NCBI GenBank assembly: GCA_943333275.1
Contig: CALQSQ010000036.1
Location: 1-49,648, forward strand
Origin: Akkermansia muciniphila
Lineage (GTDB): Bacteria; Verrucomicrobiota; Verrucomicrobiia; Verrucomicrobiales; V1-33
Direction of reading: 5' to 3'
DNA: 49,648 nt
A program made the translations under genes and the position numbers. Under the pieces are notes generated by a model. The model had not been told where the DNA came from and ran no database searches. It was given only the letters and a program-made list of their open reading frames with translations. This document shows, one piece after another, positions 19,850 to 28,585 of this stretch. Position 1 is the first letter of the stretch. The number at the start of each line of letters is the position of its first letter.

Positions 19850-21184
19850 ATGAACACGCCCACTCCGGAGGAAATGAGATTGGAGGCCACGCGGCTCGTA
19901 CGGGTCCTGCGCGAGGCGGGATTCACCGCCTACTTTGCCGGCGGCTGTGTTCGCGACGCCCTGAGGGGTCATAAACCCAAGGACTACGATATTGCAACGA
20001 ATGCCATCCCGGCCCAGTTGATCAGCCTTTTTCCCCGCGCTCATTCCGTGGGAGCCCATTTCGGAGTGATTGTGCTTCGCTCCAAGGGGGCTACTTATGA
20101 AATCGCCACCTTCCGCACGGATGGCAGCTATAGCGATGGCCGCCGTCCTGAAACAGTCACTTTCTCCACCCCTCAGGAGGATGCCCAGCGGCGGGATTTC
20201 ACCATCAATGGACTGTTTTATGATCCGGAAACAGACGGGGTCATCGATTTCGTCGGTGGTCAGGAGGATCTGCGGGCAGGTTTGCTGCGGGCCATCGGTG
20301 AGCCTGTCGCCCGGTTCCGGGAGGATTATTTGCGACTGCTCCGGGCGGTGCGTTTTGCCACCTCCCTGGGATTTGAAATTGAGCCCGTCACTTGGCAGGC
20401 GGTGCAAACCTGCGCACCGCAACTCGGCTGCATCAGCCAGGAGCGCATCCGGGATGAATTCAACCGTATCCTGCTGCATCCCAATCGCGTGCGGGGGTTT
20501 GATCTCCTTGTCGAGAGCGGGCTCATGGCCCAATTCCTGCCGGAAATTCTCGACCTGCGCGGCTGCGAACAGCCTCCGGAATGGCATCCCGAGGGCGATG
20601 TCTTCGTGCACACCCGTCTCATGCTCAGTCTGGTGCAGGCGGAGGCCTCGCTGCCCCTGCTTCTTTCCATTCTGTTGCACGACATCGCCAAGCCTGCCAC
20701 GCAGACTCGCGACGAGGACACCGGTCGCATTCGATTTAGCGGTCACGATGCCCTGGGTGCCACGATGGCGGGAAATATCCTCCGCCGTCTCCGCTATTCC
20801 AACGACGTGATCGACGAGGTCATTGAAATGGTCGCCTGCCACATGCGATTCATGAATGTGCAGGACATGCGTGTAGCCAAGCTGAAGCGTTTCATGGCGC
20901 GGCCGACGTTTCAGGAGGAAATGGAACTCCACCGGGTCGATTGCGCCAGCAGCAACGGATTGACTGACAACTACGATTTCCTGCGCTCCAAGGAGGAGGA
21001 ATTCAGCCGCGCCCCCATCATTCCGGAGCCCCTCATCAATGGTCGCGATCTCCTTTCCCTGGGCATCCCCCCGGGACCCAAAATCGGAGAAATCCTTACC
21101 GCTGTGCAGACGCTTCAACTCGAGGGTGCCCTGACCAGTCATGACGAAGCCATGGAGTGGGTGCGGCAGCAGCCCGGGCTATGA
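19850..21184 (+). CDS. CCA tRNA nucleotidyltransferase / poly(A) polymerase family, HD domain
   Basis: A 444-aa class II nucleotidyltransferase that adds CCA to tRNA 3' ends (or, in some members, poly(A) to RNA). The head domain has GGCVRD at 31-36, the metal aspartates D45 and D47 in PKDYDIATNA, and RRDFTING at 114-121. The neck has QERIRDEFNRIL. A C-terminal HD phosphohydrolase-type domain has H277-D278 in LLHDIAKP, as in many bacterial CCA enzymes. I chose ATG 19850 because upstream residues in frame are not family-like. The tRNA-Arg in this window lacks an encoded CCA, consistent with a need for this enzyme. Confidence 0.92.
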   Translation: MNTPTPEEMRLEATRLVRVLREAGFTAYFAGGCVRDALRGHKPKDYDIATNAIPAQLISLFPRAHSVGAHFGVIVLRSKGATYEIATFRTDGSYSDGRRPETVTFSTPQEDAQRRDFTINGLFYDPETDGVIDFVGGQEDLRAGLLRAIGEPVARFREDYLRLLRAVRFATSLGFEIEPVTWQAVQTCAPQLGCISQERIRDEFNRILLHPNRVRGFDLLVESGLMAQFLPEILDLRGCEQPPEWHPEGDVFVHTRLMLSLVQAEASLPLLLSILLHDIAKPATQTRDEDTGRIRFSGHDALGATMAGNILRRLRYSNDVIDEVIEMVACHMRFMNVQDMRVAKLKRFMARPTFQEEMELHRVDCASSNGLTDNYDFLRSKEEEFSRAPIIPEPLINGRDLLSLGIPPGPKIGEILTAVQTLQLEGALTSHDEAMEWVRQQPGL

Positions 21185-21227
21185 TTCGATGATTGCGCGG
21201 GCCCGATGACGGCATAAAACTGTTTCC

Positions 21228-22241
21228 ATGAAATCACCAATCACCACCCTCCTGCTGCTCGCCGCCTCCAGTCTCGCGCTGCGGGCCCAGGCACCCGGCG
21301 TGCCCATTGAAGAGCCAGGGGACCAGAACGGCAGCGCCGAAATGATCGCCAAAGCCAGCGCGCTGCGTGAGGAGGGGAAACTCGTGGATGCCTCGAGGAT
21401 CAAGGAATTGATTGAAAAGCCGGTTCCGGAAAAAATTGCGCTGCCGCCTGCAAAGTCGATTCCACTCAGTCGGGAGGGTGTTTACGAATTCTCACGGCAA
21501 AGTCGCGTCAGGGTTGGGTGGTATTTCCTGTGTCACAAATGCAACCATTGGCATACACGGCTCGCGGGCGGCTATCCGCTGACTGAGGATGGGGTGATCG
21601 CCACCTGCCATCACGTGGTCAAGCCCGAGGATGACATGCGCGAAGGCTATCTCATCGTGGTGGATGCGGGTGGAAATGTCACCCCGGTAACTTCAATCAT
21701 CGCCGACAATGTCGAACTCGACATCTGTCTCCTCCGCGCCAGCGGTGGAAAATTCAATGCCATGGCCCTCAACGATGCAGTGCGTCCGGGTGATGCGGCC
21801 TATTGCCTGAGCGATCCTTTCGGCATCAATGGCTACTTCAGCGAGGGCATGGTGAACCGATTTTATCGCCGTCCCGAAGGCCAGGGCTCGCCGGACGAGC
21901 GCCTGCGTTTGCATGTCAGCACCGACTGGGCCCCCGGCTCCAGTGGGTCGCCCGTGTTGGACGAATGCGGAAATGTCATCGGCCATGTTTCCACCATTTC
22001 CGCCATGTCCGATCCGCGCAATCAGGCCGCGGGAAATCCCGACCAACCCCGCCGTGGTGAGACGCAGATGGTCCTGCATGAAGCCAGTCCGGCGCGCGGT
22101 GTGCTGCAGATGATCAGGACTGCTGCTGAATCTTTTGAACACTCGACGGCAGAGCCCGTGGCCTCCTCAGAGCCTCCACGGGAACCGGAAATACCCGTCG
22201 TTCCAAGTGAGGAAGCACCCACCGAATCAAAAGATCCCTGA
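21228..22241 (+). CDS. Secreted trypsin-like serine protease
   Basis: A 337-aa exported protease. A signal peptide (MKSPITTLLLLAASSLALRAQ) is followed by a ~60-residue linker and a chymotrypsin-fold domain. The likely triad is H129 (ATCHHVV), D165 (VELDICLLRA) and S239 (GSSGSP), as in DegP/HtrA-type peptidases, but no PDZ domain follows. A CHKCNHWH cluster just before the His could bind zinc or form a disulfide. The C-terminal ~40 residues are Pro/Glu-rich and disordered. It starts 43 bp after the CCA enzyme gene on the same strand. The substrate is unknown. Confidence 0.87.
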   Translation: MKSPITTLLLLAASSLALRAQAPGVPIEEPGDQNGSAEMIAKASALREEGKLVDASRIKELIEKPVPEKIALPPAKSIPLSREGVYEFSRQSRVRVGWYFLCHKCNHWHTRLAGGYPLTEDGVIATCHHVVKPEDDMREGYLIVVDAGGNVTPVTSIIADNVELDICLLRASGGKFNAMALNDAVRPGDAAYCLSDPFGINGYFSEGMVNRFYRRPEGQGSPDERLRLHVSTDWAPGSSGSPVLDECGNVIGHVSTISAMSDPRNQAAGNPDQPRRGETQMVLHEASPARGVLQMIRTAAESFEHSTAEPVASSEPPREPEIPVVPSEEAPTESKDP

Positions 22242-22272
22242 ATGCAGCAATACCGCAAACAACTGGACACCG

Positions 22273-23574
22273 CTAGGGGGCCCGGGTCACCGCGGTGGTG
22301 GGAGGGAAGATATTTTCCCCCAGGGTCGTGGCGCTGTTGGGCACCGTGATGGTTGCGATGTTCACACAACCCCAGAAGGCCTTGTCTGCGATGGTGGTGA
22401 CGCTGTTGGGGATCGTGACGCTGGTCAGCCCCTCACATCCGTCAAAGGCCTCCGCACCAATGGAGGTAACACTGCCAGGAATCGCAACGGTTGTCAGGGC
22501 TCTGCAGGTCTGAAAGGTTTTTGGTTCAATGGTGGTGATGCTGTCGGGGATCGTCAGATCAGCTAGTTTCCAGCAGCCGCCGAACGCCCTTTGTCCAATC
22601 GAGGTGACACTGCGGGGAATGGTGACGCTGGCCAGCACCACGCAATCTGCCAACGCCTCTTCTCCAATCGAAGTGGCGCCTTCGGGAATCGCCGCTGCGG
22701 TGAGGTTCGAGCAGCCGAGGAACGCACCATTTCCGATGGATGAAACGCTCTTCGGAATCTCGGCACCTGTCAGCGCGGTGCAGCCGGACAACACCCGCTC
22801 TGCGAGAGCTGCCAGGCCACCTGGCAGCTTGATGGTGGTCAGGGCCGTGCAGTCGGCAAAGCCATTCTTACCGATGCTGGTGACCGAGTCGGGAATGGTC
22901 ATTTCCACCAAACTGGTGCAGCCGCCGAAGGAGTTCTCTCCGATGCTGATGGGACCATTCGCAATCGTCACGTCCTTGAGCACGGTGCATCCGGAAAAGG
23001 TCTTGTCGGGAATGGCTGAGACACCGGCCGGAATCGCGATGCCGGTCAGGCTGATGCAGTTCGCGAAGGAGCTCTCGCCAAGGCTGGTGAGCCCTTCGGG
23101 CAGATTGATCGTCGTCAGCCCCGAACACCCGGAGAACGCGCCGTTCCCAATACTGGTGACACTGGCCGGGAGCGTGACGCTGGCCAGATTGAGGCAACCG
23201 GCAAAGGCATTCTCGCCAATGCTGGTTACGCCATTTTCAATCGTCAGGCTGGTCAGATTCATGCAGCCCGCAAAAGCTGCCGGCCCGATGCTGGTGACAC
23301 CGCTCGGAATCTTCACCGTCGTAAGATTCATGTGGTCGGCGAAAGCACTCTTGCCAATGCTGGTGACGGGCATTCCAGCAATGGTTTCCGGTATGAGGGC
23401 TTCGCCGATTTTTCCATCCCAGCCGTCGATGGAAACTTTGGAAGCATTCTCGCTGTGTTTATAAGCAGCGGCGGGGTCTGCCTTGGGAGGTGGGGGAGCG
23501 ACCGGGTCTTTTTTGGGACTGCATGAACCCAACAAACCTAGGATGAACACCAACGGAGCCAGAATATTCTTCAT
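22273..23574 (-). CDS. BspA-type leucine-rich-repeat lipoprotein
   Basis: A 433-aa lipoprotein. ATG 23574 gives the signal MKNILAPLVFILGLLGSC with a lipobox and acylated Cys; an upstream start would bury it. A proline-rich linker is followed by 15 full and one partial tandem 23-residue repeats of the pattern VTSIGxxAFxGCxxLTxVTIPxS, the 'TpLRR'/BspA-type leucine-rich repeat seen in surface proteins that bind host or matrix proteins. The repeats run without interruption to the C-terminus, and the last one (TTLGENIFPP) caps the solenoid. Unit length is constant at 69 bp, allowing slippage or recombination. It is convergent with the protease gene, 31 bp apart. Confidence 0.9.
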   Translation of the reverse strand: MKNILAPLVFILGLLGSCSPKKDPVAPPPPKADPAAAYKHSENASKVSIDGWDGKIGEALIPETIAGMPVTSIGKSAFADHMNLTTVKIPSGVTSIGPAAFAGCMNLTSLTIENGVTSIGENAFAGCLNLASVTLPASVTSIGNGAFSGCSGLTTINLPEGLTSLGESSFANCISLTGIAIPAGVSAIPDKTFSGCTVLKDVTIANGPISIGENSFGGCTSLVEMTIPDSVTSIGKNGFADCTALTTIKLPGGLAALAERVLSGCTALTGAEIPKSVSSIGNGAFLGCSNLTAAAIPEGATSIGEEALADCVVLASVTIPRSVTSIGQRAFGGCWKLADLTIPDSITTIEPKTFQTCRALTTVAIPGSVTSIGAEAFDGCEGLTSVTIPNSVTTIADKAFWGCVNIATITVPNSATTLGENIFPPTTAVTRAP

Positions 23575-23715
23575 GGAGCGCAATATAGCTCCACCTAACG
23601 CAACTAGAAAGGAAAAAATTGCCTCCAATCACAGTTCCGGCTGTCAGCCTGTTCGGTTTCGAAATGAGTACCAGAACAGATTCCAAGCTCGCAGCTTTTT
23701 TCATGCCAAAGGAAG

Positions 23716-23787
23716 TAGCTCCACCGGGAATCGAACCCAGATCTAGAGTTTAGGAAACCCTCGTTCTATCCGTTGAACTATGGAACC
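23716..23787 (-). tRNA. tRNA-Arg (anticodon CCU)
   Basis: The reverse strand folds into a cloverleaf. The acceptor stem is GGTTCCA/TGGAGCT (with G-U at the end and one U-G), the D arm contains TAGTTCAACGGATAGAAC, and the anticodon stem AGGGT/ACTCT encloses loop TTCCTAA, giving anticodon CCU. The T stem CTGGG/CCCGG encloses TTCGATT. The discriminator is A. Sequence and anticodon match the minor arginine tRNA reading AGG. No CCA is encoded; the next genomic bases read CTT. Confidence 0.93.
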
Positions 23788-23911
23788 GCAGGCGGTTGAG
23801 GTGGGATTTATTCCCGAGGATGGGGGATTCCGCAAGTTGGATCATGTTCGAATGCCAGGCTGGGTTCATTTCCCTGAGGAGGTGGGAGGGGGCCTTAGAT
23901 TGACGGGGAGC

Positions 23912-24571
23912 TTAAGGCAAATGAGGCAGCAGGAGCCTGGTGCGGAGGGAGTATCCGGAGGTGCTGGGGTGCAGTTTGTCATCGACGTAGAGTTCGGGTT
24001 TGGGCATGCCATCAGGTCCGATCGAGTCGGACCAGAGGTCTACATACGTGAGGCTTTTTCCGGTGGCGATGTATTCGCGCACCAATTTGTTGGCCTGCTG
24101 CTGTTTGTCGCGTTGCTCCCATCGCTGGGGACTGGGGTTGAGACTGAGAAAGATGATTTTTACGTCCTGCAGGGCGGCCCGGACTTTGGCTACGTAGGTT
24201 TTGAAATCCGTCAGCACTTGTTCAGGCGATTTCCCGGCATTGATGTCATTGCCGCCGGCCTGAATGATGATGGTCTGTGGCTTGTAGTGGATTGAAATGC
24301 GGTCGGCGAAATATATGGAATCGGAGAGTTGCGAACCGCCGAAGCCGCGATTGATCACGGTCAGTCCGGGGAAATCTTTGGCGAGCGATGTCCACATGCG
24401 AATGCTGGATGCACCGGTGAAGAGGATGGCTCCCTCCGGCGGATGGGCGTCTTTGTCGGACTTTTCATAAGCAAGGATCTCGGGCTCAAAGGCGTTGCCG
24501 GCGGGGGGCTCGGCGGAAGTGAACTGGACGAAACATACCAGTGCGAGGAGCGTGAGGGTGGGTGCAGGCAT
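23912..24571 (-). CDS. Secreted SGNH/GDSL-family hydrolase
   Basis: A 219-aa esterase or acetylhydrolase with a signal peptide (MPAPTLTLLALVCFVQFTSA). SGNH blocks are visible: block I ILFTGASSIRMW with the nucleophile at about S55 (GAS instead of GDS), block II GFGGSQLSD, block III GGNDI, and block V DKLHPSTSGY with the catalytic Asp/His. This fits the platelet-activating-factor-acetylhydrolase-like branch common in PVC bacteria, often used for deacetylating carbohydrates. I placed the start at 24571 because the signal peptide begins there; a longer in-frame ORF upstream is not signal-like. Confidence 0.87.
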   Translation of the reverse strand: MPAPTLTLLALVCFVQFTSAEPPAGNAFEPEILAYEKSDKDAHPPEGAILFTGASSIRMWTSLAKDFPGLTVINRGFGGSQLSDSIYFADRISIHYKPQTIIIQAGGNDINAGKSPEQVLTDFKTYVAKVRAALQDVKIIFLSLNPSPQRWEQRDKQQQANKLVREYIATGKSLTYVDLWSDSIGPDGMPKPELYVDDKLHPSTSGYSLRTRLLLPHLP

Positions 24572-24677
24572 GCGAATCCTTAGCACCAAGAGGGAAGTTT
24601 GCCCGGGCGCATTCATGGTGGGGCCAATGAATTGACTGGGAGCGGGCACGGGACGAACTGGTGCAAAATATTTCCCG

Positions 24678-26024
24678 ATGTTCAAGCTTCTTTCTGTGCT
24701 CACGATTGTTCTCCAAGCTCTCTCGCTTGAGGTAATGGGAATGGCATCCATTCCGGAAAAAGTGTTTGCACTGGTGGTGGTCGACACCCGGTTGCATGCG
24801 CTGGTGAAGGATGATCTGGTGGGCTATGTGCGGGCTGCGGAAGCGCGCCGGGGATTTCCCATTGGCATTGTTGCCGTTGATGGGATCGATGACTGGAAGC
24901 CACCGCAGGTTCGCGCTGCCATTTCCGAATGGCTGAAGCAGTATCCGAAGCTTGAGGGAGTATTGATGGTTGGAAACATCAAGCTGCCCTCGTTCTTTAT
25001 GCCCCGCGCGGATTTGCCTGAGACACGCTTGTGGCCCCGCTATTATGAGGACCCAGAATTGGTGGCGGAGCAATGGATCGCGCCGGGCACCATTCTGCAA
25101 CCTGCCACGAGCCCGCATCCCGGATGGCCCTTTGTCGCTGGTTCCGAACCATTTACCGTTCCCGAGCATGATTTCGATGACATGCAGCCACCCTCGCCCT
25201 CCGGGCCGAGGATCTGGACCGCCTATCTGCCGGTGGGATATGCGGAGGAGGAGCGCAACACTTACGAGAATTTTGCGAAACAACTGGGGCCCTTTTTTCG
25301 AAAGGCTCTCGGCTTTTACAAACAACCGGACCGCTACAACCGATCGCTCTATATTGTCTCCAATGATCTGAGCGTCCTTTCCCGAGCCGGTCTGGTCTGG
25401 GATGCCATCGGGCCGCGCCATATTGAATACTATTCGGTGAACGAGAAGGGGAAGGGTGCCTTCAAGAACAATCCGGAGGGTTATGTTCGAACGGATCTTG
25501 GGAAATTTGCCGGTTTGAAAGAATTTCTAGATTTCGCGACGCCGCTTCCGTGGATGGACGAGGGGTGGCAGTCACCCCAGGTTTTCCTGTCGCACATGAA
25601 GGAATCGCAGCGCCGGGTCGTCTGCTGGAATGTGCATTCCAACCCGGAGCTTTCGCTGCTCAGCTGGCAGCAAGCCCGGGAGATGCAGGGTGGTGGGCTC
25701 ATTGGGGTGATGCTGGGCTGCGGTGTCGCAGGCTTCAAGCAACCGAACTCACCATCGCATGTGGATACCAAAACCCCGGTGGATCACAATGTCATGGTCA
25801 ATGTAGTCTTTGGAAAGTCAGCCTTCGTGGCCGCCACCGGCTGTCCGTTTGCGCGCGTGCGCGATGAGAATGGCACGCCCTTTTACCGGACAATGTATGT
25901 CGACGGCGGTTATCTCGGGCGGGCTCATCTGCTGCGTCTCCGTGAAGGACAGGCATCCTCGCCGAATGAATTGCGCCAGCAGCAGGAGATATTGATTGGC
26001 GATCCGTTTGTGGATGCGCGTTAA
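24678..26024 (+). CDS. Secreted protein, possible gingipain-like (clan CD) cysteine peptidase
   Basis: A 448-aa protein with a signal-like N-terminus (MFKLLSVLTIVLQALSLEVMG). I do not recognise a named family with certainty. The architecture recalls C25/clan CD peptidases: an early strand-loop GVLMVGNIKLPSFF like the gingipain 'LLVGD' strand, a conserved His in NVHSNPE (H320), a Cys in a GC motif 28 residues later (C348, MLGCGVAGF), and a terminal EILIGDPFVD like the '..LLGDP' strand that ends these domains. Under this reading H320/C348 is the catalytic dyad. It is divergent from the SGNH hydrolase (106 bp) and its last 4 bp overlap the stop of the convergent PVC haem gene. Confidence is in the gene; the peptidase assignment is a guess. 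Confidence 0.55.
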   Translation: MFKLLSVLTIVLQALSLEVMGMASIPEKVFALVVVDTRLHALVKDDLVGYVRAAEARRGFPIGIVAVDGIDDWKPPQVRAAISEWLKQYPKLEGVLMVGNIKLPSFFMPRADLPETRLWPRYYEDPELVAEQWIAPGTILQPATSPHPGWPFVAGSEPFTVPEHDFDDMQPPSPSGPRIWTAYLPVGYAEEERNTYENFAKQLGPFFRKALGFYKQPDRYNRSLYIVSNDLSVLSRAGLVWDAIGPRHIEYYSVNEKGKGAFKNNPEGYVRTDLGKFAGLKEFLDFATPLPWMDEGWQSPQVFLSHMKESQRRVVCWNVHSNPELSLLSWQQAREMQGGGLIGVMLGCGVAGFKQPNSPSHVDTKTPVDHNVMVNVVFGKSAFVAATGCPFARVRDENGTPFYRTMYVDGGYLGRAHLLRLREGQASSPNELRQQQEILIGDPFVDAR

Positions 26025-28564
26025 GGTGAGCCATCGCGCAGGAAGGCCAGGAGGTCGCGTAACTCCTCATCGGTAATCGTTGAAGGAAGTCCTGCGGGCA
26101 TGAGGGAGGCTTTGAGTTCGGCACGCTGCTGGATGTCATCCGGTTTAAATACCCGTTCCTGTCCCGTTAAATCGCGAAAGACATCGACACTCGAGGAACG
26201 AAGCAGAATGCCTGTAAAATCCGTGCCATCTTTTAGCTTTAGCTGCGTGGGGAAAAATTGAGGTGCGACGTCGCGACCGGGATCGAGGATGGATTGCAGC
26301 ACGGATTTGAGATCGCCCTGGCGGCCAATCAGAGTGAGGTCCGGTCCGACGACATTGCCACGGCCGCTGTGGCGATGGCAGGATGCGCACAAGGCCATGC
26401 GCGGGTGAAAGAAGAGCCGCCGACCGGCCTCCGGATTGGGCTTTCCCGGAAGGGATTCAAGGCGTTTGAGCCAGGCATCGGTATCGGACAATGCCGGGCG
26501 GTTCTCGTTGATGGATGCGGGGTTTACCAGAAGTTTGACGAGCGCCGCCGATTCCGGATGGTGGTGTTCGACCTCACGCAGGCTTTGTATTTCCGTCTCA
26601 TCCAGCACGGAAAACCGCAGCGCCCGCAGGGCTTCCTCGCGCACTGAGGGGGACACATCCGAGGCAAGTTTTACAAGAAGGGCACGGTCTTCAGCCGCAA
26701 TGCCGGGAATGGCTTCGGCGCGGAGGTTGGGGTCGCGCGAAGCATCCGCGGCGATGGCTCCAAGCACGGACTTCGCCTCGGGTTCATTGCGGGAAACGAG
26801 CGTGCGCACAACTTCGAGAGTTAGGGAAGCGTCACCAACTTCCAAGAGTTTGCGCAGAATGGGAATGCCCAGCTTTGGATGGTTGGGGGGCAAAAGTCGA
26901 AGCGCGAAGGCCTTCAGACGGGCTGGAGTGGCGGCATGTTCGATGCGCTCCATGAGGGCTGTCCCATCGGTTACGCCCGCGCCGGGATTGCCGCGCAGGG
27001 TATTCCAGGTCGCCAGCAGGGCTTCGAAGAGGTGGAAGTCGAGATCGGTTTGCGAAAGCATTTTCTCAACATCAGCGGTGAAATTGATGAGGACGCCATC
27101 CGCGATCCAGCGGAGGCACTCAAAACGAATTTCAGAACTGGCATCGCCAATCAGCGCCCGCACCCATTTCTCCTCCTGCAAATCGATGCGTCGCAAGGCA
27201 ACCAGTGCCCAGATGCGATCCTTGTCTGGCAGTGCTCGAAGGGACTCCGGTGTCCAGTGTTTACTCTCACGCGCCAGGGCCGTCAGCGCTGCGTCAGACA
27301 AATAGGCATCGTTCCCCTGGGCATATTTGAAAAGCTGATCGGTTGGGAAATAGGATTTTCCCTCGCGCAGGGAGCTGGCAAGATTGGCCGCATCGTTGGG
27401 TGGGTCAAAGGAGGGTTTGCGCCAGGTGGCCAGGGCTGGATCAATTTCCAGTTTCCACAAACGTCCCCGTCCGTGCAATTCATAGGAACTGAAGGCCCAG
27501 TCGGTCAGGTAAAAGGCTCCCTCCGGTCCCGGAGCGATGCACACAGGCCGGAAATATTCGCCACCGCGCAGTACTTCAATCCGTTGCGAAGCATAGCCGG
27601 CGCCCTTGCGTTCCAGTGGAAAATAATCAATGCGGTGATTGCTCCACGAGGGGACCATCACGCCCCCTCCCACCTCGACCACGGCGCACGGTCCCTCACC
27701 GGTGGGGTGGATCATCGGGAGGGTGCCGCGCAACTCTCCATTCCAGGCCACAAAGGGATGCACCGGCGCGCTGCCATAGACCCATTGAAAGCCGTAATCC
27801 GCACCTGCGATCACCTGCAACAGTCGGCATGGAGGGCGGCTGCCAGGATCATTGTCCACGGCGAATATTTCCCCATTATCGCGCACCAGCAGTCCAAACG
27901 GATTCCAGAATCCGCGCGCAATGCGTCGCAGACCGGCACCGTCCGGTCGGCAGCGAAACACGCCGCCCTCGCCGCGTCCGGTGAGCTTGATGCCATCCTT
28001 GGCCGTGAGGGTGCAGTCTTTCCCGAAATTTTCACCCAATGCAAAGACGAGACCGCCGTCTGGATGCCATGCCATGCCGGAGAGCCCGTTGTGGGGATAA
28101 TCGGCCAGCGTATCAAGCGTGGCGATGTTTTCCTCAAGGTCAGCCAGTCCATCGCCGTTAGTATCCTTGATGCGCAAAATGCGACTGCGTTCAGCCAGAT
28201 AAATCCAACCCTCCGGTCCAACTTCCACATGCATGGTGGACTTGGTTTTGCTGTAAAACACCCGGCGATTTTCGCCATCCTTGTCGAACACAAGGATTTC
28301 GTCATGCTCGGGTCCGGCATAGCCAGCGGGTCGGAAATGGGTGTGATTCGAAACGAGAAAAATCTGGCCCCTGTCATCCACATCGACTCCGGTCGGGGTG
28401 ACAAGATCGGGATGCTCCGCCAGCAGAGTCATTTTCACCCCGGGTTGCAATGCTTCAATTTGCGGCGGGAGATTGGCCGGGACGACGGGCGGTGCCGGGG
28501 CGTCTGCCAGCAGTGAATTCAGCGTGAGCAGGGACGGGGTGAACCGACGAATGAAATTTTTCAT
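26021..28564 (-). CDS. PVC-type haem-binding CxxCH protein (second copy type)
   Basis: An 847-aa secreted protein. After a signal-like start (MKNFIRRFTPSLLTLNSLLA) comes a beta-propeller with HEDEILVFD-like strands, LRIKDTNGDGLADLEEN and VEVGGGVMVPSWSNHRIDYF. HEAT-like helices follow, then a mono-haem site C726-x-x-C729-H730 (CASCHRHSGRGNVVGPD) and a terminal LMPAGLPSTITDEELRDL block with the likely axial Met. This is the same family as the 12067 gene but lacks its C-terminal jelly-roll. It is the last gene of a unit with the two large surface proteins upstream (21-bp gap), so the haem protein is probably co-expressed with them. Confidence 0.9.
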   Translation of the reverse strand: MKNFIRRFTPSLLTLNSLLADAPAPPVVPANLPPQIEALQPGVKMTLLAEHPDLVTPTGVDVDDRGQIFLVSNHTHFRPAGYAGPEHDEILVFDKDGENRRVFYSKTKSTMHVEVGPEGWIYLAERSRILRIKDTNGDGLADLEENIATLDTLADYPHNGLSGMAWHPDGGLVFALGENFGKDCTLTAKDGIKLTGRGEGGVFRCRPDGAGLRRIARGFWNPFGLLVRDNGEIFAVDNDPGSRPPCRLLQVIAGADYGFQWVYGSAPVHPFVAWNGELRGTLPMIHPTGEGPCAVVEVGGGVMVPSWSNHRIDYFPLERKGAGYASQRIEVLRGGEYFRPVCIAPGPEGAFYLTDWAFSSYELHGRGRLWKLEIDPALATWRKPSFDPPNDAANLASSLREGKSYFPTDQLFKYAQGNDAYLSDAALTALARESKHWTPESLRALPDKDRIWALVALRRIDLQEEKWVRALIGDASSEIRFECLRWIADGVLINFTADVEKMLSQTDLDFHLFEALLATWNTLRGNPGAGVTDGTALMERIEHAATPARLKAFALRLLPPNHPKLGIPILRKLLEVGDASLTLEVVRTLVSRNEPEAKSVLGAIAADASRDPNLRAEAIPGIAAEDRALLVKLASDVSPSVREEALRALRFSVLDETEIQSLREVEHHHPESAALVKLLVNPASINENRPALSDTDAWLKRLESLPGKPNPEAGRRLFFHPRMALCASCHRHSGRGNVVGPDLTLIGRQGDLKSVLQSILDPGRDVAPQFFPTQLKLKDGTDFTGILLRSSSVDVFRDLTGQERVFKPDDIQQRAELKASLMPAGLPSTITDEELRDLLAFLRDGSP

Positions 28565-28585
28565 AGCGAATGGTTCTTGGTTGGT

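Noticed and set aside
22529..23464. 311-aa repetitive open frame antisense to the LRR gene
   Set aside because: Its repeats are the complement of the 69-bp LRR units.
26879..28516. 545-aa open frame antisense to the PVC haem protein
   Set aside because: No domain features; the minus-strand gene has signal peptide, propeller and CxxCH.
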